This document shows, piece by piece, positions 56,471-64,000 of a stretch of 64,000 nt of DNA; the first letter of the stretch is position 1; every line of letters starts with the position of its first letter. The translations under genes and the position numbers were made by a program. Source of the DNA: Acidimicrobiia bacterium. Lineage in GTDB: Bacteria; Actinomycetota; Acidimicrobiia; IMCC26256; PALSA-610. A model generated the notes under the pieces. That model did no database searches and was not told where the DNA came from. It was given only the letters and a program-made list of their open reading frames with translations. The DNA lies in NCBI GenBank assembly GCA_027494135.1, contig JAOSJK010000001.1:971378-1035377 (forward strand), in the 5' to 3' direction.

Positions 56471-57427
56471 ATGGAGCTCTCGGACTTCTGCTCCACGTCA
56501 CGCGTCTTCGTCGTGGCGGGCAAGGGCGGTGTGGGCAAGACGACGGTTACGGCCGCCCTGGCCGTGGCCGCCGCCGGCGCGGGACTCAGCGTGCTGATTA
56601 TCGAGGTCGAGGGCAAGTCGGGCCTCGCATCGATGTTCGACCGTCCCGCCCTCACCTACGACGAAGGCAGCCTCGGCGAGGGGATAGCCGCCCGCACTCT
56701 CACGCCCGACGCCGCCCTGATCGACTACCTGGTCAGCCACGGCCTGAAGCGGATCTCGAAGCGCCTCGTCTCGTCGGGCGCCCTCGACATCGTCGCCACG
56801 GCGGTGCCCGGCATGCGCGACATCCTCGTCCTCGGGAAGGTGAAGTCGCTGGAGGAGTCGCGCGCCGCCGACGTGATCATCCTCGACGCCCCGGCCGCCG
56901 GTCACGCCGTCAGCTTCCTGCTCTCCCCACGCGGGATCCTCGACGCGGTCCGCGTCGGCCCGGTCCGCAAGCAGGCATCCGACGTCGTAGACCTGCTCTC
57001 CGACCCGCGGCGCTGCCAGGTGCTCCTCGTCACGATCCCCGAGGAGACACCGGTCAACGAGCTCGTCGACACCGCGTACACGATCGAAGACCGCGTCGGT
57101 GTCGCGCTCGGACCGGTGATCGTGAACGGCTGCTACGAGCCACTGCTCGGAGGCGCTACCACCGACGCAGCGTCCGTGAGCGCCGACGCAGCGACCATCG
57201 ATCGTTTCGTCTCCGAACGCGAGACGGGCGACATGGTGCGCGCCGCCGCCTTCCGCGAGGAGCGCCACTCCCTCCAGCTCGAGCAGGCCGAGCGCCTCTC
57301 CCAGATGCTCCCGCTCCCGCAGATCCAGCTCCCGTTCCTCTTCGAGTCGGAGATCCACCGCCCCCAGGTCGACGTGCTCGCAGCGGCGTTGGCGGCCGGG
57401 ATCGCGACCCTGGCGCCACCGTCATGA
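56471..57427 (+). CDS. ArsA/GET3-like ATPase 1
   Basis: An intact 318-residue member of the ArsA anion-pump/GET3 P-loop family. Walker A is VVAGKGGVGKTTVTAAL; an A-loop VEGKSG and the switch DAPAAGHAV follow. It matches the first of a pair of actinobacterial ArsA-like ATPases (mycobacterial BagA/BagB type) proposed to act as chaperones or in lipid-related stress, not arsenic transport. No ArsB pump is present. The second ATPase starts inside its stop codon (ATGA). Confidence 0.85.
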   Translation: MELSDFCSTSRVFVVAGKGGVGKTTVTAALAVAAAGAGLSVLIIEVEGKSGLASMFDRPALTYDEGSLGEGIAARTLTPDAALIDYLVSHGLKRISKRLVSSGALDIVATAVPGMRDILVLGKVKSLEESRAADVIILDAPAAGHAVSFLLSPRGILDAVRVGPVRKQASDVVDLLSDPRRCQVLLVTIPEETPVNELVDTAYTIEDRVGVALGPVIVNGCYEPLLGGATTDAASVSADAATIDRFVSERETGDMVRAAAFREERHSLQLEQAERLSQMLPLPQIQLPFLFESEIHRPQVDVLAAALAAGIATLAPPS

Positions 57428-58654
57428 CTCCCGAGAGCCCGGTGACTCCTGCGACTCCCGAGACTCCCGGCGGGGCGGTCGCGTCGGGCTCCGGCGCCTT
57501 CGACGCGATCGTCGACAACCGGCGCGTCGTCATCTGCTGCGGCACAGGGGAGTCGGCAAGACGACGACGGCCGCGGTGCTCGCACTCGAGGGGCGCGGCG
57601 CGGCCGCGACGCGGTGGTCGTAACCATCGACCCGGCGAAGCGCCTCGCCAACGCGCTCGGCCTCGACGCTCTCTCCGACACGGCGAGCACAATCGACCCT
57701 GAGCGCTGGGACCCCGACGGCACCGCCGCTCCCGGTGGACGGCTCTCCGCACTCATGCTCGACACCAAGTCGACCTTCGACAGCCTCGTCACCCGCAACG
57801 CCTCCGACGACGAGCAGGCCCGCCGGATCCTGGAGAACACCTTCTACCGCAACGTCTCAGGCGCCCTCTCGGGGACGCAGGAGTACATGGCGATGGAGAA
57901 GCTCCATGAGCTCCACGACGAGGGCGGGTACGACCTCATCGTGGTCGACACCCCGCCGTCGCGCCACGCACTCGACTTCCTCGACGCCCCGAAGCGCCTC
58001 ATCCGACTCCTCGACAACCGCATCTTCCGCCTGCTCATGATGCCGACGCGCGCCTACCTGCGCGTCGCGGGCGTCGCCGTGCAGGCATTCCTGCGCACGG
58101 TCGCCCGCGTCGTGGGAAGCGACGTGATCGACGACGTGGTCGCGTTCTTCCGGGCGTTCGAGGGGATGGAGGAGGGGTTCCGAGAGCGGGCATCGGCGGT
58201 GGAGGTGCTCCTCGCCGACTCCGACACGTGCTTCGTGCTGATCACCTCGCCGCGGCGCGACGCCGTCGACGAGGCGCACTTCTTCGCCGAGAAGATCACC
58301 GAGCACGGGATCCGCGTCGATGCCCTCGTCGTCAACAGGGTCCACCCGCAGTTCGGCGACGAGTCGCCCGAGGGTCTGCGTGCCCGCGCCGCCGAGCTCG
58401 TCGACGAGCCGCCCGCCGGGGGCTGGACCGACGAGACCCGCGCCGCGGCGCGACGCCTCGCCGCCCTCTACGACAACCTCGCCGACTTCAACGAGGTCGC
58501 CCGACGGGAGCGGCGCAACCTCGTCGACCTCCGGGACCGGATCGGGACCACCGCCGCCGTCGCCTACGTGCCCTTCCTCGCCCACGACGTGCACGACTTC
58601 GACACACTCGACGAGGTCTCGGACCTCGTCTTCGGGCGCGGCGGCGCCGGCTAG
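57424..58654 (+). CDS. ArsA/GET3-like ATPase 2 (two frameshifts)
   Basis: The second ATPase of the pair. Its P-loop is disrupted in this sequence: VVICCGTG is followed by a shift near 57550; with one base restored it would read GGVGKTTTAAVLALEG, and another small indel near 57605 restores VVVTIDPAKRLANALG. The rest is clean, with DLIVVDTPPSRHALDFLDAPKRL, the switch II of the family, and a helical insert (TRNASDDEQARRILENTFY) typical of the BagB-like member. About 410 residues. It probably forms a heteromer with ATPase 1. Confidence 0.85.
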
Positions 58655-58667
58655 TAACGTCACCTCC

Positions 58668-59102
58668 GTGACCACGACGATCCTCGTCGCCGCCGACGCC
58701 CGCTGGGTGCGCGACCAGATGCTCGCTGCCTTCGTCGGCCCCGACCAGCGCGTAGTGGAGGCTTCGAGCGGCCACGACGTGCGGGCCCTCGTCGGCGAGG
58801 AGCGCCCCGACCTCGTGATCCTCGACATGCAGATCGGGAACATGGGCGGCGTCGCCACGTGCATCGACCTCCGCCTCGAGGAGTCGGGTGGCCGCCTGCC
58901 GCGCTGCACGATCCTCCTCCTCCTCGACCGGGAGGCCGACCGCTTCCTGGCCGGCAGGGCCGACGCCGACGCCGTCCTCGTGAAGCCGGTCGACGCCGGA
59001 ACGCTCCGCCGCACGGCGAAGCGTCTCCTCGCCGGCCCTCGCACCGCGCCTCCTGTCGGGGACGCGGCCGCCGCGGCTCCGGAAGCTGCGACGCAGGCCT
59101 GA
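58668..59102 (+). CDS. Single-domain response regulator receiver
   Basis: The 144-residue protein is a stand-alone receiver. The first strand is TTTILVAADARW, the phospho-acceptor Asp lies in LVILDMQIGNMGG, and the conserved Lys is in AVLVKPVDAGTL. The usual acidic pair at the end of strand 1 is only AAD, weaker than normal. There is no output domain, and no kinase is nearby. It follows the ATPase pair by 13 bases on the same strand, so it may be part of that operon. The last residues EAATQA lie in the first unit of the downstream tandem repeat. Confidence 0.8.
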   Translation: MTTTILVAADARWVRDQMLAAFVGPDQRVVEASSGHDVRALVGEERPDLVILDMQIGNMGGVATCIDLRLEESGGRLPRCTILLLLDREADRFLAGRADADAVLVKPVDAGTLRRTAKRLLAGPRTAPPVGDAAAAAPEAATQA

Positions 59103-59282
59103 GCCGGCTCGGCAGCGGGTGATCGCGCCCGGAAGCTGCGGCGCAGGCCTGAGCCCACGCTCCGCAGCGGGTGATCGCGCCCGGAAGCTGCCGCGCAGGC
59201 CTGAGCCGGCTCCGCAGCGGGTGATCCCGCCCGGAAGCTGCCGCGCAGGCGTGAGCCGGCTCCGCAGCGGGTGATCCCGCCC
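59080..59282. repeat. About 51-bp tandem repeat, 4 copies, starting in the receiver gene
   Basis: Units begin GGAAGCTGC(G/C)(A/G)CGCAGGC and include GCAGCGGGTGATC. Four copies run from inside the last codons of the receiver gene to 59282. Units are 50-52 bp and differ at a few bases. The rest of the gap to tRNA-Pro (59283-59455) shows nothing further. Confidence 0.9.
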
Positions 59283-59455
59283 GGGTAGGCAACACGCCGG
59301 CTTCCTCGGCCCACGCCACGGCGACGGCCGCGGCGGCGCAGACCCGATCCGGTGCCCGCCACCGCGGAGGCAGCACGCCGAGGTCCGAAGCGCCCGTGGC
59401 CGGGCCCCACGGCGGGAGGGTCCGCCCGCCCGGTCGCTACACTCACACGGCCACA

Positions 59456-59533
59456 CGGGGCGTAGCGCAGCTTGGTTAGCGCGCAGCGTTCGGGACGCTG
59501 AGGTCCCGGGTTCAAATCCCGGCGCCCCGACCA
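59456..59533 (+). tRNA. tRNA-Pro (anticodon CGG)
   Basis: A standard tRNA with a 7-bp acceptor stem CGGGGCG/CGCCCCG, anticodon stem CAGCG/CGCTG with loop TTCGGGA, and T arm CCGGGTTCAAATCCCGG. The anticodon CGG reads CCG proline codons. The 3' CCA is encoded (59531-59533). Confidence 0.95.
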
Positions 59534-59617
59534 CAGCACCAGCACCACCGCCCGCGATCGCGTCGCGGCCGCCCCCACCGTCGACGCCCGCCCCCACCGT
59601 CGCCGGCCCGGACTCTC

Positions 59618-59664
59618 GAGATGGGTCACAACTGCACTACAGGTGCGCGCAACCGACCCATCTC
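59618..59664. repeat. Palindromic element family B, copy 1
   Basis: A 47-bp element with outer arms GAGATGGGTC and GACCCATCTC and an inner GCAC-TACAG-GTGC hairpin. An identical copy is 62 bases further on, separated by a CCGACCCGGACTC spacer. The pair starts 84 bases after tRNA-Pro. Confidence 0.95.
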
Positions 59665-59679
59665 CCGACCCGGACTCTC

Positions 59680-59726
59680 GAGATGGGTCACAACTGCACT
59701 ACAGGTGCGCGCAACCGACCCATCTC
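59680..59726. repeat. Palindromic element family B, copy 2
   Basis: This copy is identical to 59618-59664 and forms the left-hand dimer that precedes the second ECF sigma cassette. Confidence 0.95.
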
Positions 59727-59901
59727 GAGCCCCCGCCCCCGCCGGCCCGGGCCATGACCGTCTCGTGCTTCGGTACCGTCACGGCCGGGAGGTCGGCCAC
59801 TACCGGCACCGGTGGATCGCGAACTACTGCAGTGTTGTTCTCGGTCGGCTCGACACCTCACCAAACCCGCGGACGGTCTGCCGGGGTGTCACAGTCAGGT
59901 G

Positions 59902-60396
59902 ATGGTCCGGAGGTCGAGCGACGCACATCGGGATCTGGGCGCGCTGTTCGAGCGCGAGTACGAGCGACTCGTGCGCGCGCTGACGGCTGCGGGCAGTGTC
60001 GATGCGGAGGACGCTGTGCAGGAAGCGTTCGTGCAGGCGATGGTCCACTGGCGGCGCGTCGGCAGCTACGAGGACCCGGCGGGATGGGTTCGCAGAGTGG
60101 CCCTCCGCCGGAGCATGAATCGGCACCGCGGCCGGCGTCGCCAACAGGCGGTCGCGGATCGTCTGGGCAGCGAACCCCATCTCGCGGCCGAGGACGAACC
60201 GCTGTCCGAGCGGCTCGAGGTGGCCATCGGGTCGCTGTCGCCCCAACAGCGGACCGCCGTCTCGCTCTACTACCTCGGCAAGCTGTCTGTGGCCGAGGTC
60301 GCCGTTGCGATGGATCTGTCCGAGGGCACCGTGAAGTACCACCTGCACGCGGCACGCACCACGCTCGCCACGACCTGGGAGCCCGATCGTGGCTGA
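59902..60396 (+). CDS. ECF sigma factor (cassette 2)
   Basis: This 164-residue factor has region 2 (ALFEREYERLVRALTAAGSVDAEDAVQEAFVQAMVHWRRV) and region 4 (SLSPQQRTAVSLYYLGKLSVAEVAVAMDLSEGTVKYHLHAARTTL). ATG 59902 is chosen because AGG lies a few bases upstream and region 2 then begins at the usual place. The following membrane protein gene overlaps its end by eight bases. Both lie between two pairs of family B palindromes. Confidence 0.88.
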   Translation: MVRRSSDAHRDLGALFEREYERLVRALTAAGSVDAEDAVQEAFVQAMVHWRRVGSYEDPAGWVRRVALRRSMNRHRGRRRQQAVADRLGSEPHLAAEDEPLSERLEVAIGSLSPQQRTAVSLYYLGKLSVAEVAVAMDLSEGTVKYHLHAARTTLATTWEPDRG

Positions 60397-62210
60397 AGAT
60401 CCGGTGCCCCGCGACGACGCGCACACACAGGACATCGCAGACGCTCTGAGCCGCATGTCGGGCCCCGCCATCGAGACCACCGGGGTCTGGGAGAGCCTCG
60501 AGCGCGTTCGCAGCGCCGGAGCATCGTGCGACGCTCGATGGGCACAGTGGCGGCGCTCGCGATCGTCGTCGGCATCGCGGTCGCCATCGCGGGATCCGGC
60601 GGCTCCGACACTGACCGGATCATCGTCGGTGAGACCACGAAGCTCGGCACGTTCGACATACCGGCACCCGGAGACGTCGCAGCCGAGTGGCTCGACGACG
60701 GCACCCCGGTGTTCGTCTCCAACGACCGGACGCTAGAGCTGTCCGTCGTCAGCGCCTACGACGGACACCGCCCGTACGGCGTCTCTTCGGATCTGGTCTG
60801 GTGGTGCGAGAGCGCCGGTGTCTTCGAAGGTCCCCGGTCGGGTGGGATCTACGACACGCTCGGCCGCAAGATCGACGGTCCCGCACCAAACGGACTCACG
60901 CCGTACGCGTTCGAGGTCGCTTACGGTCGGCTCACGGTGACGCGCAGACTCGATCCACTACCGCTCGATGAGCGCGGCCGTCCACCGACCGAGACCGGCG
61001 CACGGTGCTACGGCCGGACGCACGAGACGATTCCGTCCGGCCCGGTCGTTCGTCATGACGTCGTTCGCGACGCTCAGAGGTTCGAACCGCTGGCAGAACG
61101 ACCCCCGACGGCCAGGTCGTCGCAGTGGAAGGCAGGATCGAGATCCATCGCGACGGACCCGGGGTGCTCTGCGCCAACCCGACCGGCGTGCCCTGTCTGA
61201 AGATCGCCGACGTCGTCGATGCTCCGTACGGGAGCACGCTGCGATCGGGTCGGATCGACTTCCCCTTCGTGCATGGGTTGATGCTCGTGCGGATGGGTCC
61301 GGCGGGGGCCACTGATGTCGCCTCCATCGACACCACGACTCCTGACGATCTGCCTGCCTGCGGGTGGCGCACCTACCCGAGCGGTATCGAGTTCACCAAC
61401 AGCGAGACGGCGGATCCGACCTGCGCGGAGGCAATCGAGGAGATGAGGAGAGGCCTCCCGAGAGCCGCTCAGGCACTGAGCGACGAACGTCTGTTCATCG
61501 AGAAGGCCGAGCTTGCCAACGACCGCATCGTCATCACCGTCGCCGGGCTTGCAGCCCTCGGCGAACCCGCACACGCGCTCATCGCCGAACAAGTCCGAAC
61601 CTCATTCGGCGATCGCTTCCCGGTCGACGTCCAGCCCGAAGGCGGATCCGGGAGCAAGCCGGGAGCCCATACGATCGCAGACTGCGACGACGTAGATCGC
61701 TACGGAGAGCTGATCGAGGACGTCGGGATCAGCTTCGACTACTCAGCGTCCGAGTCACCCGAAGACCTCGCGAACCGCGCTGACCTCGTGATCGCGGGCA
61801 CGCTGGCATCGGTCCGAACCGAGGCAGAGGCCGGCGTCGACGAGGCACTCGGTCTTGCGGTGCTCGAGGTCGGCGTCGACAGGATCCTGAGTGGCTCGGC
61901 TCCGGGGAGTCCGGCGACCGTCGAGGTCGCGTTCGAGTTCAACGCGGCGTCCCGCGAGGCTACGGAGTACGAGAACGCACCGATCGGTGCCGCGGTGGTC
62001 GTGTTCGCGCATCGCGTCGAGACCGGATCGGCCGAGTACCGCGCATCGACGCCAGAGGGCGTCTGGATCGCATGCGATACCGCCAGTGAGCCTTCGGCGG
62101 GAGCTCGGAGCACGCTCGCCGGCTGGCAGGGCATCTCGACGATCGGCGACCTCACGACGGTTCTGCTCGACCTCACTCCGGAGTCACCACAGCCGGTCAC
62201 GACGCGTTAG
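60389..62210 (+). CDS. Membrane-anchored extracytoplasmic protein, partner of ECF sigma (two frameshifts)
   Basis: The frame opens with GTG 60389 and a cytoplasmic part (IADALSRMSGPAIETTGVWESLERVR) reminiscent of an anti-sigma N-terminus. After a shift near 60525 a membrane helix follows (GTVAALAIVVGIAVAIAGSG), then a large exterior region containing GEFTRLGTF-like strands, several cysteines (CESAGVFEG, LCANPTGVPCLK, PACGWRTYP) and, after a shift near 61105, a C-terminal domain. I do not recognise the outer domains. Coupling with the sigma gene suggests a transmembrane regulator or the target of that sigma factor. About 607 residues overall. Confidence 0.6.
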
Positions 62211-62245
62211 CGCTCCTACTACGGGTTCCCTGTCGTCGCGCCGCC

Positions 62246-62292
62246 GAGATGGGTCACAACTGCACTACAGGTGCGCGCAACCGACCCATCTC
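62246..62292. repeat. Palindromic element family B, copy 3
   Basis: This copy is identical in sequence and orientation to the elements at 59618 and 59680 and begins 36 bases after the membrane protein stop. Confidence 0.95.
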
Positions 62293-62307
62293 CCGACCCG
62301 GCCACTC

Positions 62308-62354
62308 GAGATGGGTCACAACTGCGGTACAGGTGCGCGCAACCGACCCATCTC
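62308..62354. repeat. Palindromic element family B, copy 4
   Basis: It differs from the other three copies at two positions (CGG for CAC-type inner bases). With copy 3 it forms a second dimer whose spacing matches that of the first dimer. Confidence 0.95.
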
Positions 62355-62410
62355 GAGCCCCGCCCCCGTCGCCGGGGGGTGATCACGTCCGCGGAGTCAC
62401 CGAAGTCTCC

Positions 62411-62446
62411 TGGACATTTGCTATCCGGATATCTAGTATCCGGATA
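62411..62446 (+). promoter_or_regulatory. Promoter and operator of the Rrf2 gene
   Basis: TGGACA (62411-62416) and TAGTAT (62434-62439) are 17 bases apart, placing the transcript start at about the ATG at 62446, so the mRNA is probably leaderless. Two copies of the palindrome TATCCGGATA (62422-62431, 62437-62446) lie across the promoter, 15 bp apart, and are good candidates for binding sites of the encoded repressor. Confidence 0.6.
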
Positions 62447-62936
62447 TGCTGATGTCCGACGGGGTCGAGTGGGGTCTGCACTGCGCTGTGCTGCTGGCGT
62501 TCCTGCCCGGGGGCGCCGCGCTGCCGGCGGGGCGCCTCGCCGAGTACCACGGGGTGCCGGCCGCGTACCTGGCCAAGCACCTCCAGGCCATGGCCAGGGC
62601 GGGGGTGCTCGAGTCGCGGCCCGGTGCCGGCGGGGCTACCGCCTTGCGCGCCCGGCCTCGGAGATCACCGTCCTCGACGTGGTCGAGGCGATCGACGGCC
62701 CCGACTCCGCCTTCCGCTGCTCGGAGATCCGCCGCCGCGGCCCGACGGCATCCGCCGCTGCGGAGTACCGCGTGCCCTGCGCCGTCCACCGCACGATGCA
62801 GCGGGCCGATGACGCCTGGCGGGATTCGCTCCGAGCTACGACGGTCGCCGACCTCACCGAGATGGTCGTCACCGACGCGAGCGACGTAGTGCTCCGCAAG
62901 GGCGGCCGCTGGCTCGAGGAGGTGCTGGGCAGATGA
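62446..62936 (+). CDS. Rrf2-family transcriptional regulator (one frameshift)
   Basis: The N-terminal winged helix has DGVEWGLHCAVLLAFL, AGRLAEYHGVPAAYLAKHLQAMARAGVLESRPG, as in Rrf2 repressors. After a shift near 62640 the frame continues YRLARPASEITVLDVVEAIDG, the conserved hinge. The cysteines seen, one in FRCSEI and one in VPCAVH, are spaced unlike classical NsrR/IscR, so cluster binding is uncertain. About 163 residues. The stop overlaps the epimerase start (ATGA), so the regulator and the epimerase are co-expressed. Confidence 0.8.
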
Positions 62937-64000
62937 GCAACGTCTTCGTCGCCGGTGCGACCGGAGTCCTCGGCCGGCGAGTCGTCTCGCTCCTCGTCGC
63001 GGCCGGTCACGACGTGCGTGGGGTAGCCCGCTCGCCCGCGAAGGCCGCCCTCCTTCGCTCGCTCGGAGCAGAGCCGGTCGAGGTCGACCTCTTCGATGCC
63101 GCCGCGGTCGGCGCGGCGGTCGAGGGCAGCGACGTCATCGTCCACCTCGCAACGAGCATCCCGCCTCTCTCGAAGATGCGCAGCCGCCGCGCCTGGCGCG
63201 ACAACGACCGGCTGCGCACCGAGACGACGCGCCACCTCGTCGACGCCGCCCTGGCGCACGGAATCGACCGGGTCGTCACCGAGTCGATCACGTTCCACTA
63301 CGTCGACCGTGGCTCCGACTGGATCGACGAGGGGGCCTCCACCGACACGGCCGGTGCTCTCGACTCGGTCGGCGATCTCGAGCGCGAGGTCGCGCGCTTG
63401 ACGGCCTCGGGTGGCACCGGGGTCGTGCTGCGATTCGGCCTCTTCTACGGGCCCGATGCGCGCTCGACCGGCGAGTACCTGGGCCTCGCCAGGCGGGGCC
63501 TCGCGGTGACCGTCGGGAGCCCCAACGGCTACATCTCGTCCATCCACACCGACGACGCCGCCGCTGCGGTGGTCGCGGCGATCGACGCACCCCCGGCGTC
63601 TACAACGTCGTCGATGACGAACCCCTGACGCGCCGTGAGCTCAACGACGCTCTCACCGATGCGTTCGTGATGCGACGGGCGCGTTTCCTGCCCGGGGCGC
63701 TGCGCGCGCCGCCGGAGGCAAGAGCAGCGAGCCGCTCGCGCGCTCACAGCGCGTCTCGAACCGGCTCCTGCGCGACGCGACGGGTTGGGCGCCGCTGCAC
63801 CGCGACGCCCGGACGGGGTGGCGGGCCGTCGCCGCGAAGCGCGGGCCGGTCGCGTCAGCGGCACCAGCGGCTCAGGCCGCACTGCTCATGCTGGCGCTGA
63901 CGGGCCTGGTGCTCGGCGCGTGGGCGGCGTTCGCGCCGCGGGGCTTCTTCGACTCCTTCCCCGGCCTCGGGCAGGAATGGGTCTCCTTCGACGGCCCGTA
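62933..64000 (+). CDS. NAD(P)-dependent epimerase/NmrA-like protein (frameshifted; open at the window edge)
   Basis: An extended short-chain dehydrogenase-type protein with the Rossmann motif VAGATGVLGRRVVSLL at the N-terminus, then VIVHLATSIPP, and further FGLFYGPDA and ISSIHTDDAAAAVV. The frame changes near 63593, continuing YNVVDDEPLTRRELNDAL, and again near 63700. The good frame then reads WAPLHRDARTGWRAVAA and stays open to the window edge through a membrane helix (LLMLALTGLVLGAWAAFAPR). Either the epimerase carries a C-terminal membrane domain, or its stop is hidden and a separate membrane gene starts at ATG 63888. The typical YxxxK catalytic pair is not evident, so it may be an atypical NmrA-like protein. 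Confidence 0.7.

Noticed and set aside
57550-57605. Programmed ribosomal frameshift in the second ArsA-like ATPase
   Set aside because: No slippery heptamer or downstream pseudoknot is evident, and the break falls in the P-loop; it matches the general indel pattern of the window.
56471-58654. Arsenite resistance operon
   Set aside because: The ArsA-like pair has no ArsB, ArsC, ArsD or ArsR partner; the actinobacterial ArsA-like pair is a separate group.

Overview
The window is high-GC DNA from an actinobacterium, most likely of the Acidimicrobiia or a related deep-branching class. The evidence is a WhiB protein, a GlnE/GlnA1/GlnA2 nitrogen module, a flp/tad pilus locus in the mycobacterial order (helicase, TadE-like proteins, DUF4244 pilin, TadC, TadB, TadA, Ssd-like ATPase, HAD phosphatase), paired TrkA proteins, an NfeD-like protein next to paired ArsA-like ATPases, and frequent GTG starts with ATGA overlaps. 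The taxon is an inference. There is no rRNA, prophage or transposase.

Layout. 0-2 kb: an amino-acid permease (cut by the window edge) and two TrkA proteins. 2-6.5 kb: an OB-fold protein, a lipoprotein, an LCP enzyme and a DEAD/DEAH helicase with a DUF1998 tail. 6.5-12 kb: the tad locus and a HAD phosphatase. 12.3-17 kb: a 25-residue membrane peptide, tRNA-Sec(UCA), a LURP-one/scramblase-like protein, an ECF sigma/beta-propeller pair and a principal-type sigma factor. 17-23.5 kb: DMT transporter, NadE, GlnE and a two-TM protein. 23.7-32 kb: a membrane coiled-coil protein, a DUF222-HNH protein, a VapBC-type pair, a GH5/Calx-beta secreted enzyme and a GT-C-like membrane protein. 32-36 kb: divergent glutamine synthetases and an atypical OmpR-type regulator. 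36-43.7 kb: RidA, a thioredoxin-like lipoprotein, two radical SAM/SPASM enzymes, and an Fe-S group (ErpA, SufR-like regulator, Mrp). 43.7-51 kb: ABC exporter, DUF779 and aldehyde dehydrogenase, a metallo-beta-lactamase-fold hydrolase and a NUDIX hydrolase. 51-54.5 kb: SelA and SelB. 54.5-59.5 kb: WhiB, NfeD-like protein, two ArsA-like ATPases, a single-domain receiver and tRNA-Pro(CGG). 59.6-62.4 kb: a second ECF sigma cassette bracketed by repeats. 62.4-64 kb: an Rrf2 regulator and an epimerase that runs off the end.

How the genes connect. tRNA-Sec, SelA and SelB form most of a selenocysteine pathway; SelD and a selenoprotein must lie elsewhere. GlnE can adenylylate GlnA1, which keeps the target tyrosine, but probably not GlnA2, which has phenylalanine there. 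The regulator after glnA2 and 11-bp direct repeats between the two glnA genes suggest nitrogen/phosphate control. ErpA, the SufR-like regulator and Mrp form an Fe-S unit. Both ECF sigma modules are flanked by palindromic elements, a different family for each; this is the most unusual architecture seen.

Caution. About fifty apparent single-base frameshifts interrupt otherwise well-conserved genes. I treat these as consensus errors in the assembly, and coordinates of affected genes span all their pieces. All functional calls rest on reading motifs and remembered family features, not on searches.
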